DNA of 35,109 bases, from assembly GCA_947452315.1 (NCBI GenBank), contig CANGCX010000018.1, forward strand, positions 1 to 35,109, in the 5' to 3' direction. The position numbers were made by a program, and so were the translations under genes. This document shows, piece by piece, positions 15,056 through 24,345 of this stretch. The notes below the pieces were generated by a model that searched no databases, was not told the origin of the DNA, and saw only the letters and a program-made list of their open reading frames with translations. Position 1 is the stretch's first letter; each line of letters starts with the position of its first letter. The stretch is from Opitutia bacterium. Its GTDB lineage: Bacteria; Verrucomicrobiota; Verrucomicrobiia; Opitutales; Opitutaceae.

Positions 15056-16402
15056 TTAGGCGACGCGCTCGACGATCAAGGGGGGCGGGGTCGGGCGCTT
15101 CGGAGCGAGCCGGTAGGCATTCTTGAAGTGCTCCAACGCCTGCTCGAGCTTGGACTCATCGTTGTAATGGATCATCATGAGCGGCTCACCCTGTTTAACT
15201 TGGGTGCCGACCTTCTTGATTTCCGACACGCCAACGGAGTGGTCGATCTTGTCGTGAGAATTTTCTTTACCGGCACCAAGCAGATGGACGCCGCGGGCGA
15301 TCATGGCGGCGTTGATCGTGTGCACGTAGCCGCGCTTAGGCGCCGGGAGTTTGCGGATGTGTTTGGCCGCGGGGAATTTCTCCGGATGGTCAATGAACGA
15401 GGTGTCTCCACCTTGGGCCTTGATCAGATCCTTGAATTTCTCGAGCGCGGAGCCGTCGGTCAGGTGACGTTGGACGGTTTGCTTCGCGGACAGTGTTGAG
15501 CCTGCCACGCCGGCAAGGCGGACGATTTCCATACCGAGCTTCAACACGAGTTCCTTCATGTCCTCGGGACCTTCACCCTTAAGCAGGGCGATAGCCTCTT
15601 TGATTTCGAGTGAGGTGCCGACGGTGTCGCCCAAAGGCTGATTCATGTCGGTAACGAGAGCGACGCAGCGGCGCTTCATAGAGCGGCCTACGCGGGTCAT
15701 GGAACGAGCGAGTTGTTTAGCTTGCTCGAGATCTTTAATGAACGAGCCATTGCCCCACTTCACATCAATGACGAGGCCTTCGGAACCCTCGGCCAATTTC
15801 TTGGAGAGCACGCTGCCGGTGATGAGGGGCAAGCTGGGGATCGTGCCCGTCTCTTTGCGGAGTTCGTAAAGTTTGGCGTCAGCCGGAGCAAGATCGGTGG
15901 TCTGGGCAATGATAGCGCCGCCGATTTTCGCCAATTGTGAGGCGAATTGCTCATTAGAGAGCTGGCTCTTAAAGCCTGGGACCGAGGCTAACTTCTCAAG
16001 AGTGTTAATGACGTAATCGTGTTCGACGCCGCACATCATGGGTACCACGACGCCCGCGGCCATAGCGAGGGGAACGAGAACCAGTGAAGTTTTATCGCCG
16101 ACGCCGCCCGTGGAGTATTTATCGATCTTGGGTTTGGCGATGTGTGAGAGATCGATTACTTCACCGGAGAGCATCATTTCTTCGGTCAAGTCGGCCGTCT
16201 CCTGAGCGGACATGCCGGAGAAGTAAATCGCCATAGCCAATGCAGCGAGCTGATGTTGCGGCATTTCCCCGTCGAGCGTGCTGTCGATAATGAATCGAAT
16301 CTCTTCTTGGGTGAATTCGCCGCCGTCGCGTTTCTTTTCGATAAGAAACTCAAACGTGGGTTTGATGAAACGACGTGCTGGGATTTTGCGTTTGCTGCTC
16401 AT
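15056..16402 (-). CDS. Thymidine / pyrimidine-nucleoside phosphorylase, divergent active-site loop
   Basis: A 448-residue protein of the DeoA/Pdp nucleoside phosphorylase family, which splits thymidine or uridine with phosphate. The all-alpha domain (EFLIEKKRDGGEFTQEEI), the alpha/beta domain (YSTGGVGDKTS, QTTDLAPADAKLYELR, SVLSKKLAEGSEGLV) and the C-terminal PYNP domain (KRGYVHTINAAMIARGVHLLG) are all present. The Arg and Ser/Lys that contact the pyrimidine (LYELR, ITGSVLSKK) are kept. Two differences stand out: the usual DKHSTGGVGD is DKYSTGGVGD (Tyr96 for His), and the phosphate-side loop SGRGLGHTGGTLDKL is replaced by CGVEHDYVINTLEKL (residues 124-138). It has its own terminator and is divergent from argS. 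Confidence 0.85.
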   Translation of the reverse strand: MSSKRKIPARRFIKPTFEFLIEKKRDGGEFTQEEIRFIIDSTLDGEMPQHQLAALAMAIYFSGMSAQETADLTEEMMLSGEVIDLSHIAKPKIDKYSTGGVGDKTSLVLVPLAMAAGVVVPMMCGVEHDYVINTLEKLASVPGFKSQLSNEQFASQLAKIGGAIIAQTTDLAPADAKLYELRKETGTIPSLPLITGSVLSKKLAEGSEGLVIDVKWGNGSFIKDLEQAKQLARSMTRVGRSMKRRCVALVTDMNQPLGDTVGTSLEIKEAIALLKGEGPEDMKELVLKLGMEIVRLAGVAGSTLSAKQTVQRHLTDGSALEKFKDLIKAQGGDTSFIDHPEKFPAAKHIRKLPAPKRGYVHTINAAMIARGVHLLGAGKENSHDKIDHSVGVSEIKKVGTQVKQGEPLMMIHYNDESKLEQALEHFKNAYRLAPKRPTPPPLIVERVA

Positions 16403-16586
16403 GGAATGATTTAGCGTATAAGGGAAGAACTGCCCGAGACCTTGAAAAGTTCGCGACTAAAGTGCTTCCAGCCAAAAAGTCGAGGCTGAACTACCTAGGC
16501 CCGGTCTAATCCTACCTTGGGTCACTCAAGAGTGGCGCCGCACTCCACGCTTGCGCGCCTGCCCACCACCACCCTCAAGTGGGGCG
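16403..16586. promoter_or_regulatory. Divergent promoter region between thymidine phosphorylase and argS
   Basis: The 184 bp between the two start codons must carry promoters for both genes. I see no clear consensus promoter. A G-rich stretch (GTGGGG) lies directly before the argS ATG and may serve as a weak ribosome-binding site. Confidence 0.4.
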
Positions 16587-18344
16587 ATGCACGTATCGTT
16601 TGACCTCGCCGCTGCGCTCGATGCAGCCCTCAGAACCGCCGCCGCCAGCGCCCAACTGGAGACCGATGGATTTAACCCTGAGCTACGCACAGCTGACCCG
16701 CGGCACGGCGATTTTCAGGCCAACGGCGTGCTTGCCTACGCCAAAGCCCGCAAACTGAACCCCCGAGCCGTCGCAGAGCAGCTCGTCGCTGCCCTCCCCG
16801 CCGCTACGCTTGAATTCTGTACTGCCACCATCGCCGGTCCGGGTTTTATCAACTTTACCCTCACCCCGAGCGCCCTGCTGGCTTGGATTCAAGCCCAAGG
16901 CTCGGTCGCACAGATTAAAGCCGGGGCCGCCTCCCTGCACCACGGGCATCGCTACGTCGTTGATTTTAGCTCACCGAACACTGCCAAACAACTCCATGTC
17001 GGCCACGTCCGCGGTATGGTCATCGGCGAAGCCATTTGCCGCCTACTTGCATTCTGCGGGGCCGAAGTCATCCGCGATAATCACATTGGCGATTGGGGTA
17101 CCCAGTTCGGTAAACTCATCTGGGGTTACAAACACCTCCTCGACGCCAACGCGCTCAGCACTGACCCGCTAGAAGAACTCGAGCGGATCTACAAAGCAGC
17201 AGACGCCGCCGCGAAAGCCGATCCCGCCGTTTTAGACGCCGTGCGCGGGGAACTGGTCAAACTTCAATCCGGCGACGCCGAAAACCTCGCGCTCTGGCAC
17301 AAAATCATCGCCATCAGTGCCAGCGCCTTCACTGAAATTTATCGGCTACTTGATATCCACTTTGATCACCAGCTGGGGGAAAGTTTTTACAACGACAAAC
17401 TCCCTCAAGTTTATGAGGAGCTTACCGCCGGTAAACTCGCTGAAGAATCCCAAGGTGCGCTCGTCGTATTCCACCCTGAGCACCCGCGTTTTAAGACCCA
17501 GCCTTTTATCATCCGCAAGTCCGACGGCGCAGCCAACTACGCATCCACTGATCTAGCGACGATGCTGTACCGAACTGAGCATTTCAAAGCGGACGCTATC
17601 GTCATCCTTACCGACGCACGCCAATCCGATCACTTTGAACAACTTTGGCTGACCACCCAAAAATGGTTCACCCAGACGCAGCGTGCGCTGCCGCGTTTTA
17701 ACCATGTCTCGTTCGGCTCCATTCTTGGTGAAGACGGTAAAGCCATAAAAACTCGCTCGGGTGATCCCATCAAACTGAAGGCGCTACTGGCGGAAGCCAT
17801 CGAACGCGCCTATGTCTTAGTCACCGCCAAAGCTCCTGAGTTGCCGGAGCTCGAGCGCCGCGAAATCAGTAGCGCCGTAGGCCTGGGCGCGATCCGCTAC
17901 GCCGACCTCGCTCAAAACCGCAGCAGCGACTACGTGTTTTCCTGGGACAAAATCCTCTCATTCGAAGGCAACACCGCGCCTTACCTACTTTATGCTGTAA
18001 CGCGTGTGCGCTCCATCTTCCGCAAGGCCGGCCTAGACCCGGCGGACGCCTCAGCCACTCAAGGTGCGACTCCACCCGAATCTCCCGCTGAACTCGCCCT
18101 CGCCCGCAAACTGACGGCTTTTCCTACTGCGCTACAACTCACCACTGCGCAACTTCGTCCCCATTTTTTGTGCACCTACCTCTACGAGCTAGCCGGTGAA
18201 TTCAGTTCATTTTACGCGGCAGAAAAAGTGATCGTCGAGGATTCCGCCGTGCGCGCCCGCCGCCTACTGCTGTGCGCCCGCACTCTACTTTTACTTGAAA
18301 CCGGGCTTCATTTACTCGGCCTTCGCACCCTGGCTCGAATGTGA
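16587..18344 (+). CDS. argS: Arginyl-tRNA synthetase
   Basis: A 585-residue class I aminoacyl-tRNA synthetase charging tRNA-Arg. The N-terminal Add-1 domain ends near ~120, then FSSPNTAKQLHVGHVRG carries the HIGH motif (HVGH), followed by RDNHIGDWGTQFG. The region corresponding to KMSK is the altered form GEDGKAIKTRSG usual in ArgS, and the anticodon-binding DALR domain fills the C-terminus (FEGNTAPYLLYAVTRVRSIF). ATG at 16587 is chosen; an in-frame TTG 36 bp upstream adds 12 residues with no family match. It begins a plus-strand run of envelope genes but is separated from the next by 94 bp. Confidence 0.96.
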   Translation: MHVSFDLAAALDAALRTAAASAQLETDGFNPELRTADPRHGDFQANGVLAYAKARKLNPRAVAEQLVAALPAATLEFCTATIAGPGFINFTLTPSALLAWIQAQGSVAQIKAGAASLHHGHRYVVDFSSPNTAKQLHVGHVRGMVIGEAICRLLAFCGAEVIRDNHIGDWGTQFGKLIWGYKHLLDANALSTDPLEELERIYKAADAAAKADPAVLDAVRGELVKLQSGDAENLALWHKIIAISASAFTEIYRLLDIHFDHQLGESFYNDKLPQVYEELTAGKLAEESQGALVVFHPEHPRFKTQPFIIRKSDGAANYASTDLATMLYRTEHFKADAIVILTDARQSDHFEQLWLTTQKWFTQTQRALPRFNHVSFGSILGEDGKAIKTRSGDPIKLKALLAEAIERAYVLVTAKAPELPELERREISSAVGLGAIRYADLAQNRSSDYVFSWDKILSFEGNTAPYLLYAVTRVRSIFRKAGLDPADASATQGATPPESPAELALARKLTAFPTALQLTTAQLRPHFLCTYLYELAGEFSSFYAAEKVIVEDSAVRARRLLLCARTLLLLETGLHLLGLRTLARM

Positions 18345-18438
18345 AGTTGGCTGGGGCTAGATGGATCCAACCGGTCGCTAGCAAACTCCCTTGTAAAACG
18401 CACTTGCCGCTGAGCCGTACGCTACCACGTTACAAACA

Positions 18439-19062
18439 ATGGACACGCAGGAGTTCTACATACGACAAGCGTCCGGCAACGAAGCCCTCGGCCCATATAA
18501 CCTCGAGCAACTGATCTCGCTTTCAGAGAGCGGCAGTGTGACCAGCGATACCCTTTTTTATAATGCCAGCAGTGAAAATTGGACCCCGATTTGTGAAAAT
18601 GCCGATCTGAAAAAAATCATTTTTCCCGAAAAAAATGAACGCTCCAACAACGGTGTCCACAACGTCGGGTTAGGCAGTTACGCGATCATCGCGATGCTGG
18701 CGATCAGCGCCGCGGCCGAAATCGCACCCAGCGTTGCGCTCATCAAGTCACACACCCCTTCAAAATTGATCCAGCATCGGCTTATCATCGTTGGTGCTTT
18801 GGACTTACTCTTGGCGCTTTTTATTTACCTGGGTGCGGTTAAAATTTATCCACTCATTCGGGTGAGGGCACTGTGTGGCATGGGACTATTCGGCATTATT
18901 TTTTTCCTCCAAGCTCGCTATGGCCTGATGCTCGCAGCGATTGGGGGCTCAATCGGTCTTTACCTGACCACGGTGTTTGTGACTCCTAAGCTAGCACGAA
19001 TGTCCTACGCGACCGGATTGATCGGCCTAGGTTGCGTAGCTTGGCATTATATTTCCAGCTGA
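18439..19062 (+). CDS. GYF-domain multi-pass membrane protein of unknown function
   Basis: A 207-residue protein. Residues 5-65 form a GYF_2-type domain (EFYIRQASGNEALGPYNLEQ, then DTLFYNASSENWTPI), a small fold often found at the N-terminus of bacterial membrane proteins and thought to bind proline-rich or partner segments. About four to five hydrophobic helices follow (beginning near YAIIAMLAISAAAEI). The Asn/Lys-rich linker between them is soluble. I recognise no specific function. It lies 22 bp upstream of the YihY-family gene and may be co-transcribed with it. Confidence 0.75.
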   Translation: MDTQEFYIRQASGNEALGPYNLEQLISLSESGSVTSDTLFYNASSENWTPICENADLKKIIFPEKNERSNNGVHNVGLGSYAIIAMLAISAAAEIAPSVALIKSHTPSKLIQHRLIIVGALDLLLALFIYLGAVKIYPLIRVRALCGMGLFGIIFFLQARYGLMLAAIGGSIGLYLTTVFVTPKLARMSYATGLIGLGCVAWHYISS

Positions 19063-19084
19063 GCCCAGCGCGCACCTTCTTTAC

Positions 19085-20545
19085 ATGTCGCGGCTCAAAA
19101 CCTCTGGGCAACGTTTCGCCCAACTATATCGATTGGAAATTTGGTCCCAAGCACACCTTCGCGACACCTCTATTCGCGGCTGGTTCTACGCCTTACTGAG
19201 AGTGATATCGATCACCACCACGGTTTTTTTTGAAACGAAAATTCCGGCCCGCGCCGCGGCCCTCAGCTTCAGCTCCTTGCTGGGCCTAGGGCCGTTGATT
19301 GCGATTGCGGTCCTGATCGGTGGCTTCGTGCTCGGGCATAATGACGACCCTAATCTCGTCGCCAATAAACTTGGTGAACTGATGGAAACCGTCGCGCCCC
19401 AGCTGCGCCAACTCAACAGCCTCAACGCTCCAGATCAGTCTGCCGCCGCCAACGTCAGTCCAGAGGTCGTAAACCTCATCAACGGCATCATCATGGGCGC
19501 ACGTTCGAGCGCGGCAGGAGTCGCCGGTGCCTTCTCGCTGATCCTGATTGTGCTACTGCTTTTCAAATCGATCGAAGATGCATTTAACGATATTTGGGGG
19601 GTTCGCCTCGGCCGCTCACTACTCATGCGAGTGGTCTTTTATTGGACGATTCTCACCTTAGGCGCTGTCCTCTTTTTCGCCACGATCGCGCTTTTGGGCG
19701 CGGGAGCCTTCGTCAACGTCTTCGTCGAAAAACTTCCCGGCGGTGCTGGCCTGCTAGCCGTCCTTCGCTGGCTACTGCCGGTGATCTCGCTCACGATGCT
19801 GGTTGGCCTGCTCTCCCTTGTTTATCGGATCATCCCCAATACCCGCGTCTATTGGAGAGCCGCGCTGGTGGGGGCGCTTGTTGTAGCCAGCCTGCTGATG
19901 CTCAACAACGTCGTCGCTCTGCTTTACGTGCGCCGCGTCTACCTGGAACGCAGCCTATACGGATCCCTCGGCATACTCCCCGTGTTCATGCTCGGGCTCT
20001 ACATCTTCTGGCTCTACATATTAATAGGGGGCGTGATCAGCTACGCAGTGCAAAACGTTCATTACCGCAACAGCCAAGCCGCCTGGGGCGGCCTCACTGA
20101 GGCCATGCGTGAACGCCTCTCTTTGGTGGTATTGCTCACTATCTGCCGCCGCTTCCAGGCCTGCGTGCCGCCCACCTCAGCAGCTCAACTCAGCGATCTG
20201 CTTAAAGTGCCAACTCAGGTTCTCAACGAATGCCTCAACCGGCTAGTGAAAATGAACCTTATCACCACGTTGCGACCAGCAGCCGGGACCACCGCCACCG
20301 ATTATCTCTATCAGCCCGCGCGGCCACTCAGCCACATCAGCCTCTACGATTTCAAAAATCTCGACGACAACCTTGGCGACGACCCCATCGGACAAGCCCT
20401 CGAACGTATCGACCCGATCCTGCAACACTACAACGCGGCCCTCGACCAAATTGGCCAGCAAGCCTTCTTCACCAAATCGCTCCAACAATTGCTCGCCGAA
20501 CACCCCTTCGAGGAGTCCCGCCCGCCTTTTGAAAGCCTGACCTAG
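19085..20545 (+). CDS. YihY/BrkB-family membrane protein with a C-terminal winged-helix-like domain
   Basis: A 486-residue inner-membrane protein. Residues ~30-330 match the YihY/UPF0761 family (formerly and wrongly called RNase BN): about six helices, with the family's RAAALSFSSLLGLGPL and the central PNTRVYWRAALVGALV and YGSLGILPVFMLGLYIFWLY. After the last helix there is a soluble tail of ~150 residues (CVPPTSAAQLSDLLKVPTQV, then LNECLNRLVKMNLI) that looks like a helix-turn-helix/winged-helix domain, ending in a helical segment. This longer form is known in the family. The transported substrate, if any, is unknown. It sits 22 bp after the GYF protein and 75 bp before the PpiD-like gene. 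Confidence 0.88.
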   Translation: MSRLKTSGQRFAQLYRLEIWSQAHLRDTSIRGWFYALLRVISITTTVFFETKIPARAAALSFSSLLGLGPLIAIAVLIGGFVLGHNDDPNLVANKLGELMETVAPQLRQLNSLNAPDQSAAANVSPEVVNLINGIIMGARSSAAGVAGAFSLILIVLLLFKSIEDAFNDIWGVRLGRSLLMRVVFYWTILTLGAVLFFATIALLGAGAFVNVFVEKLPGGAGLLAVLRWLLPVISLTMLVGLLSLVYRIIPNTRVYWRAALVGALVVASLLMLNNVVALLYVRRVYLERSLYGSLGILPVFMLGLYIFWLYILIGGVISYAVQNVHYRNSQAAWGGLTEAMRERLSLVVLLTICRRFQACVPPTSAAQLSDLLKVPTQVLNECLNRLVKMNLITTLRPAAGTTATDYLYQPARPLSHISLYDFKNLDDNLGDDPIGQALERIDPILQHYNAALDQIGQQAFFTKSLQQLLAEHPFEESRPPFESLT

Positions 20546-20620
20546 AGCCGCGGACGCCGAGCGTCAGAATTCACCCTTGCCACACCCCCTGCTCGACCTA
20601 GCCTTTGACCCTCTATACCC

Positions 20621-22291
20621 ATGATTTCCTGGATCCAACGCACCTTCCAGCAGCACTTCAAAACCGTCTTCGCCGTGCTGCTCGGGCTGATCATCATCTC
20701 CTTCGTCTTCACGATCGGAGCCGCTCCTGGCATCGGCCGCGCCGATCGCGCTACCCTCAAACGCGAATTTTTCGGTTACAACTTGGGCTCCACCGTCGAC
20801 CAACAGCGTCTCATGGGTGACGCGGGTCTGAGCGCGAACCTCCAAGTCGGATACGGCCTCGAAGCCGAACAAATCCAGAATTACGCCTTCCAACGCGCAG
20901 CGACGCTCCACCTCGCCGACGAGCTGCACCTCCCCAATGCCACCTCGGCCGAGATCGCCGAACAGATCAAAACCCTCCGCGCCTTCGCCGGCCCAGACGG
21001 CCAATTTGACGCAGCCACCTACAAGACTTTTCGCGATAACTTAAAGTCCAACCCCCGCCTCACCGAGGCTGACATCGCTCGTGTCTTAGGTGACGACGTT
21101 CGCGCTGATAAAGTTCAAAAACTACTCGGTGGGCCTGGCTACGTCCTGCCGAGCGATATCAAAAACCAACTCGCGCGCGCGGACACCACCTGGACCCTCG
21201 CTACCGCCACGGTCGACTATACGACTTTTAACCCAGCTATCCCCGCCAACGACGCCGAGCTGACCAAATTCTTCGAAGAATCCTCCTTCCGCTACGAAAT
21301 TCCGCCCCGCATGGTGGCAACCTACGCTGACTTCCCCGCTTCTGAATACGTCGCCCAAGTGAGCCTCAGCGAAGCCGAAGTCCGAGCCTATTACGACGCC
21401 AACCCAGCCCGCTTCCCCAAGCCCGCTGCCGATGCCAAGGCGACGGCCTCAGTCAAAGTCGACGCCGCCGCTGACTATGCGGCCGTCCGTACCCAGGTTG
21501 AAACCGCGGCTAAAACCGAACGCGCCCAACGCCTCGCAGCTAAAGCTGCCAGTGACTTTGTCTTCTCCCTTTACGAAGCTAAAGCTGTCGCCGGCTCCCC
21601 AGCCCTCGCCAATATCCTAGCTACACGTAAATCTCCGCTAAAGACCCTCGCGCCCTTCACTCGCGAAGCCGGCCCCGCCGAGTTCGGCCCCGCCGCCACC
21701 AGCGTCGCTGAAGAGGCCTTTAAACTCGGTAAAGACCGGGCCTACACCGAAGCCGTGCCCACCCCCAATGGAGCGGCTGTGCTCTTCTGGCAAGACACCC
21801 AACCCGCCCGTAAACCCGCTTTCGCCGAGGTCAAAACCAAGGTCAACGCCGACTACCTCGATAACGAAAAGCGCAAACGCTTCGTCGATCTCGGGCGCAC
21901 CCTACGCAGCCTTATTGAAAACCGTCTTAAAGCCGGGGACACCTTCGAAAAAGCTACTGCAGCTGCCGCGACCGGAACCTCGGCTAAAATCGAGACCAAA
22001 GCCGTGGCCGCCTTCACCCTACGTAACCGCCCTCAAGACCTCGATTACACCGTTCTTGGCGCGCTTGAGCGCCTAGAAAAAGGTCAAGTCTCGGATCTAG
22101 CGATCGCCGCAGACAAAGGCACCTACGTTTACGTCGTCGACAAGAAGATCCCCGATTTTACGCCAACCAATCCCCTCTACACTGAAACCCGTACCCAACT
22201 CGGTTCTTATACCGCGCGCCTCGGCGCCAGCGCTTACCTCGCCGAAATCGTCGATACCGAGCTCAAACGCTCCGAACCCAAAGTGAAGTAA
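20621..22291 (+). CDS. PpiD/SurA-like membrane-anchored periplasmic folding factor
   Basis: A 556-residue protein with a short cytoplasmic tail, one transmembrane helix (about residues 14-36) and a large periplasmic part, the arrangement of PpiD. Residues ~60-170 resemble the SurA/PpiD N-terminal chaperone domain, including FAGPDGQFDAATYKTFRDNL. A parvulin-like peptidyl-prolyl isomerase region is expected at about 240-400 but the classic parvulin motifs are weak, so it may act mainly as a chaperone. The C-terminal ~150 residues repeat a SurA-like helical pattern. The protein is Ala- and Lys-rich. It is in an envelope gene cluster with the FmdB-like and TolC-like genes downstream. Confidence 0.78.
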   Translation: MISWIQRTFQQHFKTVFAVLLGLIIISFVFTIGAAPGIGRADRATLKREFFGYNLGSTVDQQRLMGDAGLSANLQVGYGLEAEQIQNYAFQRAATLHLADELHLPNATSAEIAEQIKTLRAFAGPDGQFDAATYKTFRDNLKSNPRLTEADIARVLGDDVRADKVQKLLGGPGYVLPSDIKNQLARADTTWTLATATVDYTTFNPAIPANDAELTKFFEESSFRYEIPPRMVATYADFPASEYVAQVSLSEAEVRAYYDANPARFPKPAADAKATASVKVDAAADYAAVRTQVETAAKTERAQRLAAKAASDFVFSLYEAKAVAGSPALANILATRKSPLKTLAPFTREAGPAEFGPAATSVAEEAFKLGKDRAYTEAVPTPNGAAVLFWQDTQPARKPAFAEVKTKVNADYLDNEKRKRFVDLGRTLRSLIENRLKAGDTFEKATAAAATGTSAKIETKAVAAFTLRNRPQDLDYTVLGALERLEKGQVSDLAIAADKGTYVYVVDKKIPDFTPTNPLYTETRTQLGSYTARLGASAYLAEIVDTELKRSEPKVK

Positions 22292-22333
22292 TCGCGTTCA
22301 CGGGCCCCGCCCTCCTACGCTTCGCTCAGCCCC

Positions 22334-22361
22334 CGGGTGAATTATAAATAAAATTCACCCG
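22334..22361 (+). terminator. Hairpin after the PpiD-like gene, possible weak terminator
   Basis: A perfect 10-bp stem CGGGTGAATT/AATTCACCCG (22334-22343 and 22352-22361) with an 8-nt A/T loop lies 42 bp past the stop codon. No T run follows on the plus strand, so it may stabilise the transcript end or pause transcription rather than terminate on its own. Confidence 0.4.
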
Positions 22362-22437
22362 CGCAAAATCTCAAATCGCCCGCCGGGTCAGCACCTTTCG
22401 ACTGGTGCCAAGCGCCTAGACCCGTTTGATGAAGTCG

Positions 22438-22686
22438 ATGCCCCTATACGCTTACAAGCCGATCAAATCCCCCTGCCGCCTTTGCGGCAGTGGCTTTGAA
22501 CACCGCCAAAGCGCCCGTGAACCCGACCTGACGACCTGCCCCACCTGCCAACAACCCGTTCGACGCGACCTCGCTCATCGCGTCAATTCCCCGCAACTTT
22601 CCGCGCCCATTTCCGTCTCGCGGGCCAAGCAAGCCGGATTCACTCTTCTTAAACGTACCAGCGATGGTAGCTACGAAAAACAGTAA
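22438..22686 (+). CDS. FmdB-type zinc-ribbon protein
   Basis: An 82-residue small protein starting MPLYAYKP, the usual FmdB-family opening (MPxYEY). It has one zinc ribbon formed by CRLCGSGFE (residues ~13-16) and CPTCQQPVRR (residues ~35-38), followed by a C-terminal tail ending GFTLLKRTSDGSYEK. FmdB was named as a putative regulator of formamidase, but most members have no known role. The ATG at 22438 is preferred over upstream TTG/ATG codons at 22426 and 22429. It lies 52 bp before the tolC-like gene. Confidence 0.8.
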   Translation: MPLYAYKPIKSPCRLCGSGFEHRQSAREPDLTTCPTCQQPVRRDLAHRVNSPQLSAPISVSRAKQAGFTLLKRTSDGSYEKQ

Positions 22687-22738
22687 CTTCTGGTCGCCGC
22701 TTGTGTTCTCACCTCTTAATACTCCTTTACTTCAAGTC

Positions 22739-24238
22739 ATGTCACGCCACCTAGCCCGAGCTATCGCCCTCCTTTTGACCCTAACTAGCCCTGCGTTACT
22801 TCGCGCGCAGGAAACCGCACCGGCGGCAGCCGGTGCGAATCTCACGCTCGAAGAATGCATCTCGCGCGCGATGCAAAAAAACTTCGATCTACAGGTACAA
22901 AACCTCTCGAGCGAAATCGCAAAAGAATCCCTCAACGCAGCGAACGCTGATTTCGATCCCAGCTTCACCGCGACGACTCGACGCAACCTCAACCAATCCG
23001 CCGCCACCACCAGTCGGCTCGACGGCACCTCTGCCAGCGGCCCGCGCAGCGATAACACCACATTCTCCGTAGGAGTGAGTGAGAAGGTCGCCACGGGCGG
23101 CACGGTCAGCGTGACGGGCAACACCACCCGCGCGGCCACCAACTCGCTTAACTCTACGCTCAACCCGGCTTTCGGTAGCAGCACCACGGTCACTCTCAGC
23201 CAACCCCTACTCAAAGGCTCCGGGCCTGCCGTCGCCCGAGCCAATATTGAACGCAATAAACTCGGTGTCGGCATCGCCCTGCTAAACTATAAAAGCAAGG
23301 TGCTCACGGTTATCCGCGACACCGAAAACGCCTACTACAATCTCGCCTACGCCCGCGAGAATCTCGTCGTAAAAAAGCGCAGCCTTGAGCTCGCCGCCAA
23401 ACTTTTTGAAGAAAACAAAGTACGCAAATCTACTGGCGTGGCCACAGATCTCGATGTACTGACCGCCGAAGTCGGAGTCGCCAACGCCCGTCGCGCCGCC
23501 CTCCAAGCCGAACAATCTGTCAGCGATCGCGAAGATGCGCTCTTCACCCTGATCGGCCAATTTGATTTCAACTCCCGCCCCGGCGAGGTGAAATTCGGCG
23601 ACTACACCGAAGGTGCTCCCTCATTCGATCGCGTTTATAAAAATGCCCGTGAGCGCTCCCCTGACTTCCTCGCCACTCAGTCCCAAATCAAACAACTCGA
23701 AATCGACGCGCGCAGCGCCAAACAAGCAGCCCTACCAGGCCTAAACCTCGACACGGGCGTCGGCTACACCGCCACCGAGCGCTCCTACGGCGACGCGATC
23801 AGCAACCTGCCGGAAGGTAACGGCTACAACTGGAACGTCGGTCTATCCCTCACCGTACCTTGGGGGCTTCACGCTGATAAGGCTCGCTACCGCAGTGCCA
23901 AATCCAGCCTGCTCCAACAACAGACCCGCCTCCAACAGCTCGACCAGACCCTATTAGTCAACGTCCGCACCTCAGTTCGCGCCGTGGAGACCAATATTGC
24001 TGCCGTCGAAATCGCCGGTAAGGCCACCGAACTCAGCAACAAACAATACGAGCTCCAAAAGGCCCGCTTCGACGCCGGTCTGTCCACCAGTCGCCTCGTG
24101 CTCCAAGCCCAGGACGACCTCGAAGCTGCCCGCGTTAACGAGCTCCAAGCAAAAGTCAGCCTACGCGTCGCCTTAGCCGAACTCCACCGCATCGACGGCA
24201 GCTCTCTGGAACGCTACAAAATCGGTCTTCCCGAATAA
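22739..24238 (+). CDS. TolC-family outer-membrane efflux protein
   Basis: A 499-residue outer-membrane channel subunit that would pair with an inner-membrane pump to export small molecules or proteins. It begins with a signal peptide (MSRHLARAIALLLTLTSPAL, cleavage near LRAQ). Two OEP repeats follow, the first starting LTLEECISRAMQKNFDLQVQ and the second near residue ~320, both with long helices containing the A-K-L-F-x-E-N and L-Q-A-Q-x-D-L patterns of the family. The chosen ATG gives the signal peptide; an earlier in-frame start at 22664 overlaps the FmdB gene. No inner-membrane pump or adaptor gene is in the window, so the partner is elsewhere. A strong terminator ends the gene. Confidence 0.9.
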   Translation: MSRHLARAIALLLTLTSPALLRAQETAPAAAGANLTLEECISRAMQKNFDLQVQNLSSEIAKESLNAANADFDPSFTATTRRNLNQSAATTSRLDGTSASGPRSDNTTFSVGVSEKVATGGTVSVTGNTTRAATNSLNSTLNPAFGSSTTVTLSQPLLKGSGPAVARANIERNKLGVGIALLNYKSKVLTVIRDTENAYYNLAYARENLVVKKRSLELAAKLFEENKVRKSTGVATDLDVLTAEVGVANARRAALQAEQSVSDREDALFTLIGQFDFNSRPGEVKFGDYTEGAPSFDRVYKNARERSPDFLATQSQIKQLEIDARSAKQAALPGLNLDTGVGYTATERSYGDAISNLPEGNGYNWNVGLSLTVPWGLHADKARYRSAKSSLLQQQTRLQQLDQTLLVNVRTSVRAVETNIAAVEIAGKATELSNKQYELQKARFDAGLSTSRLVLQAQDDLEAARVNELQAKVSLRVALAELHRIDGSSLERYKIGLPE

Positions 24239-24265
24239 GCGCATCGACATTTAGTGTATCACTTC

Positions 24266-24292
24266 AGGCGGGCCCACGGCCCGCCTTTTTTT
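24266..24292 (+). terminator. Rho-independent terminator of the tolC-like gene
   Basis: A 9-bp stem AGGCGGGCC/GGCCCGCCT (24266-24274 and 24278-24286) with a 3-nt loop is followed directly by seven T (24286-24292). It lies 28 bp past the stop codon. Confidence 0.93.
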
Positions 24293-24345
24293 GTTTCAAC
24301 TTTTAATCGCGCCTGGCTCTGCGCAACTGCAATAATAATTCCATC

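Noticed and set aside
20564-21004. A 146-codon minus-strand frame over the start of the PpiD-like gene
   Set aside because: Shadow of a supported gene, with no recognisable domain.
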